Part shown: piece after piece, positions 1 to 6,588 of the stretch | How the letters are laid out: each line of letters starts with the position of its first letter | How positions within the stretch are numbered: the first letter of the stretch is position 1 | Origin: Candidatus Omnitrophota bacterium | GTDB taxonomy: Bacteria > Omnitrophota > Koll11 > Zapsychrales > Fredricksoniimonadaceae | DNA: 15,412 nt | Reading direction: 5' to 3' | Assembly (NCBI GenBank): GCA_015233705.1 | Contig: JADFXE010000026.1 | Coordinates: forward strand, 1-15,412 | Program-made: the position numbers and the translations under genes | The notes under the pieces: model-generated | The model's input: the letters and a program-made list of their open reading frames with translations, nothing else | Told to the model about the DNA's origin: nothing | The model's database searches: none

Positions 1-360
1 CGGCAGGCAACCAAGAGTGCTCTCAGCTTTATTATTCCGCTGACAGACATCAAACTTGGCGAATCTGCCCGGATCGCCTATATCAATTGCAAGAATGACC
101 AGCAGATCCATAAACTTGAAGGCCTGTGCATCCGGCCTGGAACGGTCGTCAAGCTCCATCAGAATTACCCCACCTATGTCATTGAGTGCGAAGGGGCGAG
201 CATTGCTTTGGATCAGGAAGTTGTCGCGAACATCTCAGTCTGGAAGAATTTTCAAGGTGAGGCAGCGGCGGCAGAGGAGAAGTCCACGGATAAAAAAGGC
301 AAGCCGGGTGGGCTGGGAAGATTGTTTGGTTCTTTCTTCAAGGGCAGCCCGTCAAAATAA
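1..360 (+). CDS. FeoA-domain protein, C-terminal part (possible DtxR-family metal regulator), 5' truncated
   Basis: Frame 1 is open from the window edge to TAA at 358-360 and gives 119 residues. Residues about 13-83 fit the SH3-like FeoA fold: a start like IPLTDIKLGESARI, then a helix, then LCIRPGTVVKL, a beta strand (YVIEC) and the closing IALDQEVVANISVW. This fold occurs alone as FeoA, which assists FeoB ferrous-iron uptake, and as the C-terminal domain of DtxR/MntR metal-responsive repressors. The N-terminal DNA-binding part, if present, lies outside the window, so the choice between the two is open; the upstream open frame favours a multidomain protein. An unusual tail of about 30 residues rich in Ala, Lys and Gly follows the domain and ends in GRLFGSFFKGSPSK. 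It is on the same strand as the cluster, 71 bases before the next start, so a functional link to it is possible but not shown. Confidence 0.7.
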   Translation, partial: RQATKSALSFIIPLTDIKLGESARIAYINCKNDQQIHKLEGLCIRPGTVVKLHQNYPTYVIECEGASIALDQEVVANISVWKNFQGEAAAAEEKSTDKKGKPGGLGRLFGSFFKGSPSK

Positions 361-363
361 ATC

Positions 364-391
364 TTGTAATAATCCACGACACAGATAATAT
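364..391 (+). promoter_or_regulatory. possible sigma70-type promoter ahead of the HEAT gene
   Basis: TTGTAA at 364-369 and TAATAT at 386-391 are separated by 16 bases in the AT-rich gap between the FeoA-domain gene and the first HEAT gene. The match is moderate and no terminator precedes it, so read-through from upstream is equally possible. Confidence 0.3.
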
Positions 392-431
392 TTCTTTCTG
401 GGCGGTCTAATTGAAACGGGAGAGAGGACCT

Positions 432-1619
432 ATGGAGCAGCAGCTTCAGGAGCTTAAGCTCAAGCAGCAAAAGTTGATTTTTTTGTTCGGAGAGGCGGTC
501 TATCAGCTTTGCCGGTCCCGGGATGTGCGCTTGCTTTACACCTCCAAGGGCAAGGAAAAAGAACAGAGCGTGGAAAAGCTCGAGAAGCTTCTGGATTATA
601 CGGGAGACCGGATCGCCAAGATCGAGGAGATCTGCGCTGAAGATGAGGATATAATAGAAGAAGCCGAGGCGGAAGAGGAAGGCGCGGTTGTGGCTGAAGA
701 GGAAGAAGATGTCGCGGATCCTGAAGAGGCGGAGGAAGAGGTTGTGGTAGGGGAGGCCGTGCCGGCGGAGAAAGAGTTTCCGGCTGAGGAATTTTCACCG
801 GTCGCTGAAATTGAAGTGCCTGAGGAGGAACTGTCGTTGCCGGTTCAGGAAAGTGTTTTGACTGTCGTTCAGGAAACCGAGACCATTGAGGATGAGGTGA
901 GGGAGGCGGTTGAGGAAGAACAGCTGGTGAGTGAGCCTTTGGCGCGCGAGGAGAGCGGGCCGGATGATATTCTGGCCAGATTTCTTAAGACGGCCCAATT
1001 CTCGTCGGATGCGGAAAAACGCCTTTTTGAAAAGAATATCAGTCAGCTGGCCAGGGGCAGCGAGCGCGAACGCGAGGTCAGTATCGGCCAGATTGCGCAC
1101 ACCACGTCGAAGGATGTCCTGCGTCAGGTTTACGAATTTGCGCTGAAGGATGAAAGCGTGCCGGTCCGTCTGGCGGTCGTGAAGAGCATGTCCCGCGTCA
1201 AGGAAGGCGAGAGCGAAGGTTTTTTTGAACTTGCTTTGAATGATTCGGATATCAAGGTCAGGACCGCAGCGATCAAGGGTCTCGGCGGCCATGTGAGCGA
1301 CCCTCACCGCCGGATCCTGGAGGGGCTTTTGAAGGACGGGGATTCTCATATTCGCGGGCTGGCGGCGACTTATTTGGGGATCTATTATGGTAAGGATGGT
1401 GTCAGGAAAGCGATCAGCGTAGCGACGGATGAAAGTCCGTATGTCCGCACGAGCCTGCTGGAGATGCTGTCGATTGTCCAGCCCGAGGGAGCATTGACGG
1501 TCGTGAAAGACCTGCTCTCGGATAAAGAGGAAGCGGTCAGGAAAGCGGCTGAGAAGGCACTCGAGAAACTCATGCCGGAAAGAAAAAGGAGTAAGAGCAA
1601 TGGCAAAAGGAAGAAATAA
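432..1619 (+). CDS. HEAT-repeat protein with N-terminal GxxxY module and acidic linker
   Basis: This 395-residue protein has no signal peptide or membrane segment. Residues about 12-60 form a predicted helix-strand-helix module (LFGEAVYQL, then LLYTSKG, then VEKLEKLLDY) that aligns without gaps to the proteins at 4551 and 2118. Residues about 65-165 are an extremely Glu-rich linker. From about residue 175 to 385 there are roughly five HEAT-like helical pairs with the usual D-x-x-VR pattern (ESVPVRLAVV, SDIKVRTAAI, SHIRGLAA, SPYVRTSLL, EAVRKAAEKAL). HEAT solenoids are protein-binding scaffolds, so an adaptor role is inferred. The tail is Lys/Arg-rich. ATG 432 is chosen over an upstream in-frame TTG at 411 because GAGAGG sits 4 bases before it and the module begins there. 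The next gene starts inside its 3' end. The specific function is unknown. Confidence 0.85.
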   Translation: MEQQLQELKLKQQKLIFLFGEAVYQLCRSRDVRLLYTSKGKEKEQSVEKLEKLLDYTGDRIAKIEEICAEDEDIIEEAEAEEEGAVVAEEEEDVADPEEAEEEVVVGEAVPAEKEFPAEEFSPVAEIEVPEEELSLPVQESVLTVVQETETIEDEVREAVEEEQLVSEPLAREESGPDDILARFLKTAQFSSDAEKRLFEKNISQLARGSEREREVSIGQIAHTTSKDVLRQVYEFALKDESVPVRLAVVKSMSRVKEGESEGFFELALNDSDIKVRTAAIKGLGGHVSDPHRRILEGLLKDGDSHIRGLAATYLGIYYGKDGVRKAISVATDESPYVRTSLLEMLSIVQPEGALTVVKDLLSDKEEAVRKAAEKALEKLMPERKRSKSNGKRKK

Positions 1620-2055
1620 GAAATTTGCAGACAAGGGTATCGTCGAGGCCGTGTCTTTCAGGACCGGGCTGTTTTTGAAGAAAGTGGCCGGCCTGCGCAA
1701 GGTTGCCGAGAAGAAGCCCTGGAAGAGCGTGGTCGCGGCGACAAAGGATATCTGTGACACGGTCGGCGAAAAGGCCGAGATCGTCATGGACAAGGTGACC
1801 CGCACTGTTGAAAAGAGTACGCACGAGATCGGTGAGTCGTTTAAAGCCGGGATGGATTCTGTCGCGGAGACCCACGTTCAGAGCAAGGCCGCGGAAGCGG
1901 CTGCTGCGCCGAAGAAGAAGCCTGCAGCCAAGACAGGGGTGAGGAGTCCGGTCAAGAAGGTCAAGATCAGGGAAAAGATCGAGAAAGAAGCGTCGGCCGA
2001 CGCTGATCTGGACGAAGAGATCAACAAGATCACAAAAGATGTCGCTGACATGTAG
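1600..2055 (+). CDS. small Lys/Ala-rich amphipathic-helix protein
   Basis: This 151-residue protein is not assigned to a family. It begins MAKGRNKKFADKG, which is strongly basic. Residues about 25-95 read as long amphipathic helices (KDICDTVGEKAEIVMDKV and ESFKAGMDSVAE), in the style of YtxH or LEA-like proteins. A low-complexity Ala/Lys/Pro stretch follows (about 97-125), and it ends with an acidic helix DADLDEEINKITKDVADM. The ATG lies inside the preceding HEAT gene (20-base overlap), with AAGGAG eight bases upstream, so translation is probably coupled. The short basic N-terminus recalls the peptides by which ParB-type partners contact ParA ATPases; that is only an analogy. It is the first of three small basic proteins that each follow a HEAT gene here. 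Confidence 0.75.
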   Translation: MAKGRNKKFADKGIVEAVSFRTGLFLKKVAGLRKVAEKKPWKSVVAATKDICDTVGEKAEIVMDKVTRTVEKSTHEIGESFKAGMDSVAETHVQSKAAEAAAAPKKKPAAKTGVRSPVKKVKIREKIEKEASADADLDEEINKITKDVADM

Positions 2056-2116
2056 TTGTCAATCATCAGTTGTCAGCCGTCGGGTGAGGGCTGAGAGCTG
2101 AACGCTGAAGGCTCGT
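2054..2116 (+). repeat. degenerate heptamer tandem repeat filling the intergenic gap
   Basis: The whole gap from the stop codon to the next start parses as nine 7-base units. Units 1 and 3 are both AGTTGTC; units 6, 7 and 8 are GGCTGAG, AGCTGAA and CGCTGAA, and the last is GGCTCGT. GCTGA recurs at 2090, 2097 and 2104, exactly seven bases apart. The last units also provide the GAAGG ribosome-binding site (2107-2111) for the gene at 2118. Confidence 0.6.
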
Positions 2117-2117
2117 A

Positions 2118-4172
2118 ATGGCCACAAAAAAGAAACAAGATCCTGTCGGGGAATCCAAAACACAACTGGATGCGCTTCTGACTTCTTTTGGCCGTTTGCT
2201 GTACGAGAACATCCAGGCCGGCGGGATCGCCTACTATTTTGATCCGCCCGATCCTGCGCTGGCGCTCCAGGCTAGGCGTCTGGTCCGGGACGTTGTCGCC
2301 GAGAAGCTCTCTGACCGCAAGAAAAAGGTTGTTCCCGAAAAGGTCACGCTCCGGGCTGCTTCAGTCCAAACGCCGGGCAAGCCTGTCGCCAAGGCGCCGG
2401 TTAAAAAGACGCCGCCGCTTCCGCCGAAAACAAAGACTGTTGCCAAGCCGGTTGTCGCTAAACTTACCGGTAAGCCGCCTGTGAAAGCTCCCAAGAATCA
2501 GATGGTGGCTGTCCTCAAGGGTGTCACAAATGTTTTAATGTCTGAATTCAAGGCGGCAGTCGCGCCGTCTCTTCCGTCAGCTGAGCCGGTTGAACCGCAG
2601 GCCGTTGCTCCGGTCCTGGAAGTGTCGGAACAGCCCGAAGCTGCTGTCGCGCTGCCGGAGAAAAGTGAGTCTGGTTGGTCCGCGCCAGGAACCAGCCGCC
2701 GCGGCCAGCTGGAGCCGTACACAAAACTGAACGTTGCCTTGCACGTGGCGGAGAACAAGGTCCTCGACGTCCAAAGGGACCTGGCGGATTGCCTTGCGGC
2801 CGGCCTTCTGCACACGACCGGCGACCGGACCGCTGCCTACCAGGCCAAGCTCGACGAAAAGATCCAGAAGATCATTGTGCTGATGAGAAAGAAGCGGGAG
2901 GAGATCAAACGCATTATGGACAGGAAAAAGAGATTTTTTGCGGACAATCCCGACGTCGAGACGTGGAAGGTCGAGGAGGCTTTTCTGCTGCAGATCGAGC
3001 AGGAGATCACCCAGACCACCCGGCGCGTGGACGGCCTGATCGATGAGGTCGTTGTTCTTTTCAAGAATATCAACGAGGTGTTTGAGAAAGATCTAGAGCA
3101 GGCGCGCGCGGACCGGCAGAACGAGCAGATCCGGGACGCCTGGATCGCCTCCGCCGAGCCGCAGGAACAGGAGGAAGTGTCCGCGGAGCCTGAGCCAGCG
3201 GCGTCTGCATCGGGGGAATATCCGGCAGAAGAGAATGTCCAGGAGCCGGCATCGGCAGCGGAAGAAGAGTCTTCGGTTGAGGAATCCGAGGAAGAGCTCC
3301 CGGCCGAAGAACAGGCTGTGCAGGAGGAGATTCTTGAGGCCGAAGATGCCGATACCGATGAAGACACGGGCGACTACGGCCTTTTGGAAACGGCTGCCCG
3401 CAAGTTGAGGAGCGAGAGCGCCTCTGACGACGACAAGATCGCGGTCCTGCACGCCGTGTTCCGCAATGCCCCCAAACGGGCGGTCCCCTTCCTTTATGAG
3501 TTGGCTAGGGAGGTGGACATTTTTTCTCAAAGAAAGCTTCTTTCTTTTTTGAATCTGCTGGATTATCCGACAATGGTCGATTTGTACCGCCGGTTCATCA
3601 ATGATGAAAGTTCCGCATTGCGCCTGCAGGGCGTGATGGGCCTGGTCAAGCTCAAGACCGAGGAGGCCAAGCACGTACTTGTCTCTGCGATCCGGGATCG
3701 CGACGCCCATGTCCGTCGCTTCATCGTCAACCATTTGAATCACACGGCCGGTGAGCCGGAGGCGACAGCCATTGCGCGTCTGTCGGCTGATACCGACGAA
3801 GGTGTGGCGCGCATTGCGATCCGCAAGCTCGGGATCATGGGCAATCATTTTGCTTTTGTCACGATCGTACCAAAACTTGAGTCCCAGAACATCAAGATCT
3901 GCAAAGAGGCCATTGACGCGCTTTTTTCCATGGTCGGGACAGATCTGGGATATAATTATTCAGCACCTTATCCGGAGCGCAAGCGTCAGGCCCGGGCGTG
4001 GAACACGCTGGCCAAGCAGAGTTATACCAAGCCGCGCCTCTTGCGCGAGTTGCGTGAACAGTACATATCCGGCGGCAAGCCAGCTCGATCCAGGGATGAG
4101 GCCGACAGTGCGTCGTCCGCTAAGGGCAGCAAGGATAAGGACAGCGCCTATCGCCGGGCCAAGCGTTTCTAA
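2118..4172 (+). CDS. large HEAT-repeat and coiled-coil protein with N-terminal GxxxY module
   Basis: This 684-residue cytoplasmic protein has five visible regions. Residues about 15-60 carry the shared module (SFGRLLYENI, GGIAYYF, ALQARRLV). About 64-195 is a Lys/Pro/Ala-rich linker. About 200-345 is a long helical, probably coiled-coil segment (for example EKIQKIIVLMRKKREEI). About 345-420 is an acidic Glu/Ala linker. About 425-640 is a HEAT-like solenoid (SSALRLQGVMGLVKL, AHVRRFIVNHL, EGVARIAIRKL). The last 40 residues are Lys/Arg/Ser-rich. The architecture is the 432 protein with a coiled coil inserted, so a scaffold or adaptor role is inferred. ATG 2118 has GAAGG six bases upstream. Its stop overlaps the ribosome-binding site of the next gene, which suggests coupled expression. 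No catalytic motif was seen and the function is unknown. Confidence 0.85.
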   Translation: MATKKKQDPVGESKTQLDALLTSFGRLLYENIQAGGIAYYFDPPDPALALQARRLVRDVVAEKLSDRKKKVVPEKVTLRAASVQTPGKPVAKAPVKKTPPLPPKTKTVAKPVVAKLTGKPPVKAPKNQMVAVLKGVTNVLMSEFKAAVAPSLPSAEPVEPQAVAPVLEVSEQPEAAVALPEKSESGWSAPGTSRRGQLEPYTKLNVALHVAENKVLDVQRDLADCLAAGLLHTTGDRTAAYQAKLDEKIQKIIVLMRKKREEIKRIMDRKKRFFADNPDVETWKVEEAFLLQIEQEITQTTRRVDGLIDEVVVLFKNINEVFEKDLEQARADRQNEQIRDAWIASAEPQEQEEVSAEPEPAASASGEYPAEENVQEPASAAEEESSVEESEEELPAEEQAVQEEILEAEDADTDEDTGDYGLLETAARKLRSESASDDDKIAVLHAVFRNAPKRAVPFLYELAREVDIFSQRKLLSFLNLLDYPTMVDLYRRFINDESSALRLQGVMGLVKLKTEEAKHVLVSAIRDRDAHVRRFIVNHLNHTAGEPEATAIARLSADTDEGVARIAIRKLGIMGNHFAFVTIVPKLESQNIKICKEAIDALFSMVGTDLGYNYSAPYPERKRQARAWNTLAKQSYTKPRLLRELREQYISGGKPARSRDEADSASSAKGSKDKDSAYRRAKRF

Positions 4173-4181
4173 GGACAATCC

Positions 4182-4508
4182 ATGGCAGTCACAGCAAGAC
4201 AGAAAAAGACCAAAGAGGTGGCCCACAAGGCGGCTGTCATCAAGCGCTCCGTGTCTGGTATTGGCAAGGGGATGTCGCGGAGCGCCGAGCGCGTGGCCGA
4301 TATTATTCTGGAAGAGGACAAGGACCGTCAGGGACAGAAGACTAAAAAGATCACGACCGAAACGATCTCCATGTTCAAGGATGTGACCAAACAGTTCGTA
4401 TCAGATATCAAGGGCGTTAAGGGCCGGGATTTTGTTGCTGTTGGCGCTTACAGCGCGGGTAAGGCTTCGGCTGTGCTGCGGCGTGGGCTCAGGACCCTTT
4501 TGGGATGA
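4182..4508 (+). CDS. small basic helical protein
   Basis: This 108-residue protein is not assigned to a family. It starts MAVTARQKKTKEVAHKA and is rich in Lys, Arg, Ser and Ala. Predicted helices span about 10-45, an acidic-basic stretch LEEDKDRQGQKTKK covers about 43-56, and a further helix (ETISMFKDVTKQFVSDIKG) covers about 60-78. The C-terminus is alanine-rich and basic and ends RRGLRTLLG. The start is well supported by AAGGA six bases upstream, and it lies nine bases after the HEAT gene. Its position and composition match the small proteins at 1600 and 6216, so it may be a HEAT-protein partner or a nucleic-acid- or membrane-binding adaptor. That role is inferred from composition only. Confidence 0.7.
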   Translation: MAVTARQKKTKEVAHKAAVIKRSVSGIGKGMSRSAERVADIILEEDKDRQGQKTKKITTETISMFKDVTKQFVSDIKGVKGRDFVAVGAYSAGKASAVLRRGLRTLLG

Positions 4509-4550
4509 TCCTTCCGGGGGTTGTTTTGCAAGTACATGTGGAGTTTGACT

Positions 4551-4727
4551 ATGGATAAAAGATGCTTTCAAACCCTGGGCCAGCGATTCTACGAGTGGCA
4601 TCGGGGCGGCAAGATAAAGTTCGAATACGGAGGCGGCAGTAAGGACCTGGAACTGGAAGTGGAGCGGCTGATCGGGCTCATTAACTATGTAGAAGACAAG
4701 AAGAAAACACTTGCCAGTAAATCTTAG
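4551..4727 (+). CDS. 58-residue protein consisting only of the shared GxxxY module
   Basis: ATG 4551 is preferred over an in-frame TTG at 4521 because GGAG lies seven bases upstream. The sequence aligns without gaps to the N-terminus of the 432 protein: LG at 9-10 with FG at 19-20, Y14 with Y24, Y26 with Y36, VERL 37-40 with VEKL 47-50, and Y46 with Y56. The same register holds against the 2118 protein (G25, Y29, F41, RL 54-55). That conservation is the main evidence that this is a real gene. Predicted structure is helix, strand pair, helix. As a free-standing module it could compete with or bridge the two HEAT proteins; that is inference. It is the last gene before a possible terminator. Confidence 0.75.
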   Translation: MDKRCFQTLGQRFYEWHRGGKIKFEYGGGSKDLELEVERLIGLINYVEDKKKTLASKS

Positions 4728-4745
4728 CTGAGCAAACTATTTTTT
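4711..4745 (+). terminator. weak candidate rho-independent terminator
   Basis: TTGCCAG (4711-4717) can pair with CTG plus GCAA (4728-4735, one bulged A), with a 10-base loop that includes the stop codon of the 4551 gene. A run of six T at 4740-4745 follows after four bases. The stem is short and the T-run is slightly displaced, so it may be leaky. Confidence 0.35.
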
Positions 4746-4753
4746 ATAATTTG

Positions 4754-4781
4754 TTGATTTTTATTTGACGGACTTTATAAT
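4754..4781 (+). promoter_or_regulatory. sigma70-like promoter for the second block
   Basis: TTGATT (4754-4759) and a perfect TATAAT (4776-4781) are spaced by 16 bases in the only clearly AT-rich gap of the cluster (4728-4828). Start of transcription would fall near 4788, giving a leader of about 40 bases. Its position just after a terminator candidate supports a separate transcription unit beginning with the 4829 gene. Confidence 0.55.
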
Positions 4782-4828
4782 GACAACGGAATTTAAGATC
4801 GCGACAACACTTACCTGACAAAAGGCTT

Positions 4829-5929
4829 ATGCAAACAAAAACTCATTCGGGTGGTCAGCTCAATCTTGCGCGTTTCTTAGGGGCAGCTGTTAAGGGTGTG
4901 GAAAAGGAGTTTAATTATCTTTTCCCCGCCGGAAAAAACGTTCCCCGTCCAGCATCTGAAAAGATCCCTGTAGTGAAGAAAGAATCTTGTGTCGGGATCT
5001 TCGCCGCCAAGCTGGCTGCGCAGGCCAAGGTCGCCGCTCCGGCGCCAGCGCCGGTTTCTGTGCCGGTGCCGGAACCCGTGGTTGAGCCTGTTGTTACGAT
5101 CGCGCCGGTGGCGGTGCCGGCTCCTCGTGTCGCGCCGATCGTTGTGGTGCCGCAAAATCCGGTCGCGGAACCCGCCCCTGTCAGCGTTAAGAAAGTGGTC
5201 AGTCATGCGCTCGGCCTGGAAGGCATTGCTTTTGCCAGCAAGGCGGAGGAGGTTGAGTCTGAAATCTATTTCAAGGATCTTCAGTCCTCAAGCCGGGCCA
5301 CGCGTTTAAAGGCTTTGCGGGAGATAAAAAAGATCTCTTCTTCGGCGGCTGCCGCGATGTTGGAAAGACTTCTTGTTATCGAGAAAGATACTCTGCAGGT
5401 TATCGAGATATTAAATGCATTGGCCAGCGTTTGCGAGGATGTGCCGTCGGCCAGGGTCACGTTCAAGGATTTTACTCTCAATCATGATGCCGGCATCCGT
5501 CTGGCTGCGCTCAGGGCGATCTCCAAATATCGCGATGAGGAAAGTTTTTCTATTCTTTCCGGTCATATGAAAGATAAGGACGCTGAAGTTCGCCGGCAGA
5601 TGCTCAATTGCCTGTGCTGGACTTTCAGCGAGCGCTGCCTGCCGTTTGCCATCAATGCCTTGCACGATGCGGATCCTGGCGTCAGGAAAGCAGCCGCACA
5701 GATCGTGGGCGCTTTGAAAGCAATACAGGCGATATCAGGTTTGATCACGCTGTTGAGCGATCCTGACAATGATGTTCAGGCCAGCGCCGCGGCGTCACTC
5801 AAGAAGATTACCGGCGAGGACTTTCGATTCAAGGCTACGGCCACAAAACAGGGCAAGCAGGATGCCGTGGAGGCCTGGCGCTTCTGGTGGCGTGAGAACC
5901 AGACGAGATACGCTCGCGCAAAGGCATAA
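4829..5929 (+). CDS. HEAT-repeat protein with Pro/Val-rich linker
   Basis: This 366-residue protein is soluble. An N-terminal region (about 1-65) contains short helices (LARFLGAAVKGVEKEFNYL) and is followed by a striking Val/Pro/Ala linker (about 70-125, with repeated APVPVP-type steps). Residues about 145-330 hold HEAT-like repeats (AGIRLAALRAI, AEVRRQMLNCL, PGVRKAAAQIV, NDVQASAAASL). The C-terminus has the motif TGEDFRF then AVEAWRFWWREN, a tail I know from other bacterial HEAT-repeat proteins. It lacks the GxxxY module of the two upstream HEAT proteins. ATG 4829 has AAAAGG only three bases upstream, so initiation may be modest. It is the first gene after the 4754 promoter. A scaffold role is inferred from the fold; the partner is unknown. 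Confidence 0.85.
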   Translation: MQTKTHSGGQLNLARFLGAAVKGVEKEFNYLFPAGKNVPRPASEKIPVVKKESCVGIFAAKLAAQAKVAAPAPAPVSVPVPEPVVEPVVTIAPVAVPAPRVAPIVVVPQNPVAEPAPVSVKKVVSHALGLEGIAFASKAEEVESEIYFKDLQSSSRATRLKALREIKKISSSAAAAMLERLLVIEKDTLQVIEILNALASVCEDVPSARVTFKDFTLNHDAGIRLAALRAISKYRDEESFSILSGHMKDKDAEVRRQMLNCLCWTFSERCLPFAINALHDADPGVRKAAAQIVGALKAIQAISGLITLLSDPDNDVQASAAASLKKITGEDFRFKATATKQGKQDAVEAWRFWWRENQTRYARAKA

Positions 5930-5974
5930 GATCAGCAGCAAATATCGACGGAATATAAAAACAAGGGGGTAGTT

Positions 5975-6163
5975 ATGATCAAGGGATTATGGGTTGCAGT
6001 TGGGGTGGTCTTTGCCGGTGTTGTCGGCTACAAGATCCTGGAAAAGAAGAATCCTGCGCTTCTGAAGAAGGTTAAGGGTTCGGTCGACAAGGCTGCTGAA
6101 AAGGTGAGCTCGATCGTGACCGATGCGAAGGAATCTTTTTATGAGGGATATGCTCAGGGATAA
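5975..6163 (+). CDS. tiny single-pass membrane protein (YtxH-like)
   Basis: This 62-residue protein has one N-terminal hydrophobic segment (about 3-20, GLWVAVGVVFAGVVGY) followed by a basic amphipathic helix (KKVKGSVDKAAEKVSSIVTDA) ending in FYEGYAQG. This layout, a short anchor then a Lys/Ala/Val helix, is typical of YtxH/DUF883-style small proteins and suggests the helix lies along the cytoplasmic face of the inner membrane. ATG 5975 has AAGGGGG five bases upstream, one of the strongest ribosome-binding sites in the window. It sits 45 bases after the HEAT gene and could anchor a component of the system to the membrane; that is inference. Confidence 0.7.
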   Translation: MIKGLWVAVGVVFAGVVGYKILEKKNPALLKKVKGSVDKAAEKVSSIVTDAKESFYEGYAQG

Positions 6164-6215
6164 CGCTGAACTGTCCGCTTCCGTGGGAAAGTTGTAACCT
6201 AACAAAGGACATCTT

Positions 6216-6584
6216 TTGTCACAGACTAAAAAGACCCAGAAGAAAGCTCCTGCTAAACCAGCAGCAGCCAAGAAGCCGGCAGGCTCTTCCAAGCCCAAGG
6301 TCAAGGCGGGCGAGGTCAAGGCCTCGACGTCACGTCATTCCAAAAAGGCTGTGTCCCGGATCAAGAAAGTCCGCGCCTTGCAGCAGGGTTTTGCGGAAGT
6401 GATGACCACGAAGGTCGACAAGGTGCAAGACAATCCGATGATCAAGCTTGAGCTTCCCGCGGCTGCGAAAAGCCATTCAAAGACCAAGGGTTCCCGTCAC
6501 AAGGGATTCCTGAATGAATTGTTTTTTCAGGTCGGCGCTTTAGTCAGCGACGGAACAGCTCTATTGAAATCAGGAAAGAAGTGA
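6216..6584 (+). CDS. small Lys-rich protein directly upstream of ParA (TTG start)
   Basis: This 122-residue protein starts at TTG 6216; AAAGGA six bases upstream decides the start and there is no nearby ATG. Residues 1-45 are a disordered Lys/Ala/Pro tail with histone-H1-like composition (QKKAPAKPAAAKKPAG). A basic helix follows (KKAVSRIKKVRALQQGFAEV), then a second Lys/Ser-rich patch. A more hydrophobic C-terminus (GFLNELFFQVGALVSDGTALL) could bind a partner or membrane. It ends four bases before the parA start, so the two are almost certainly co-translated. A Lys-rich disordered N-terminus beside an orphan ParA fits a ParA-activating partner, but nucleic-acid binding is equally compatible. 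I do not recognise the family. Confidence 0.7.
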   Translation: MSQTKKTQKKAPAKPAAAKKPAGSSKPKVKAGEVKASTSRHSKKAVSRIKKVRALQQGFAEVMTTKVDKVQDNPMIKLELPAAAKSHSKTKGSRHKGFLNELFFQVGALVSDGTALLKSGKK

Positions 6585-6588
6585 CCCC

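Noticed and set aside
795..1805. Minus-strand frame of 336 codons
   Set aside because: It mirrors the HEAT and small basic genes, which have ribosome-binding sites and HEAT periodicity on the plus strand. The minus translation has no motif.
4765..4781. TTGACG followed by TATAAT as a promoter
   Set aside because: Only five bases separate the two hexamers, too few for a sigma70 promoter; TTGATT at 4754 with 16-base spacing is preferred.
5035..5175. Simple-sequence DNA repeat in the 4829 gene
   Set aside because: The GCC/CCG/GTG-rich stretch is explained by the coding of a Val/Pro/Ala linker and has no fixed DNA period.
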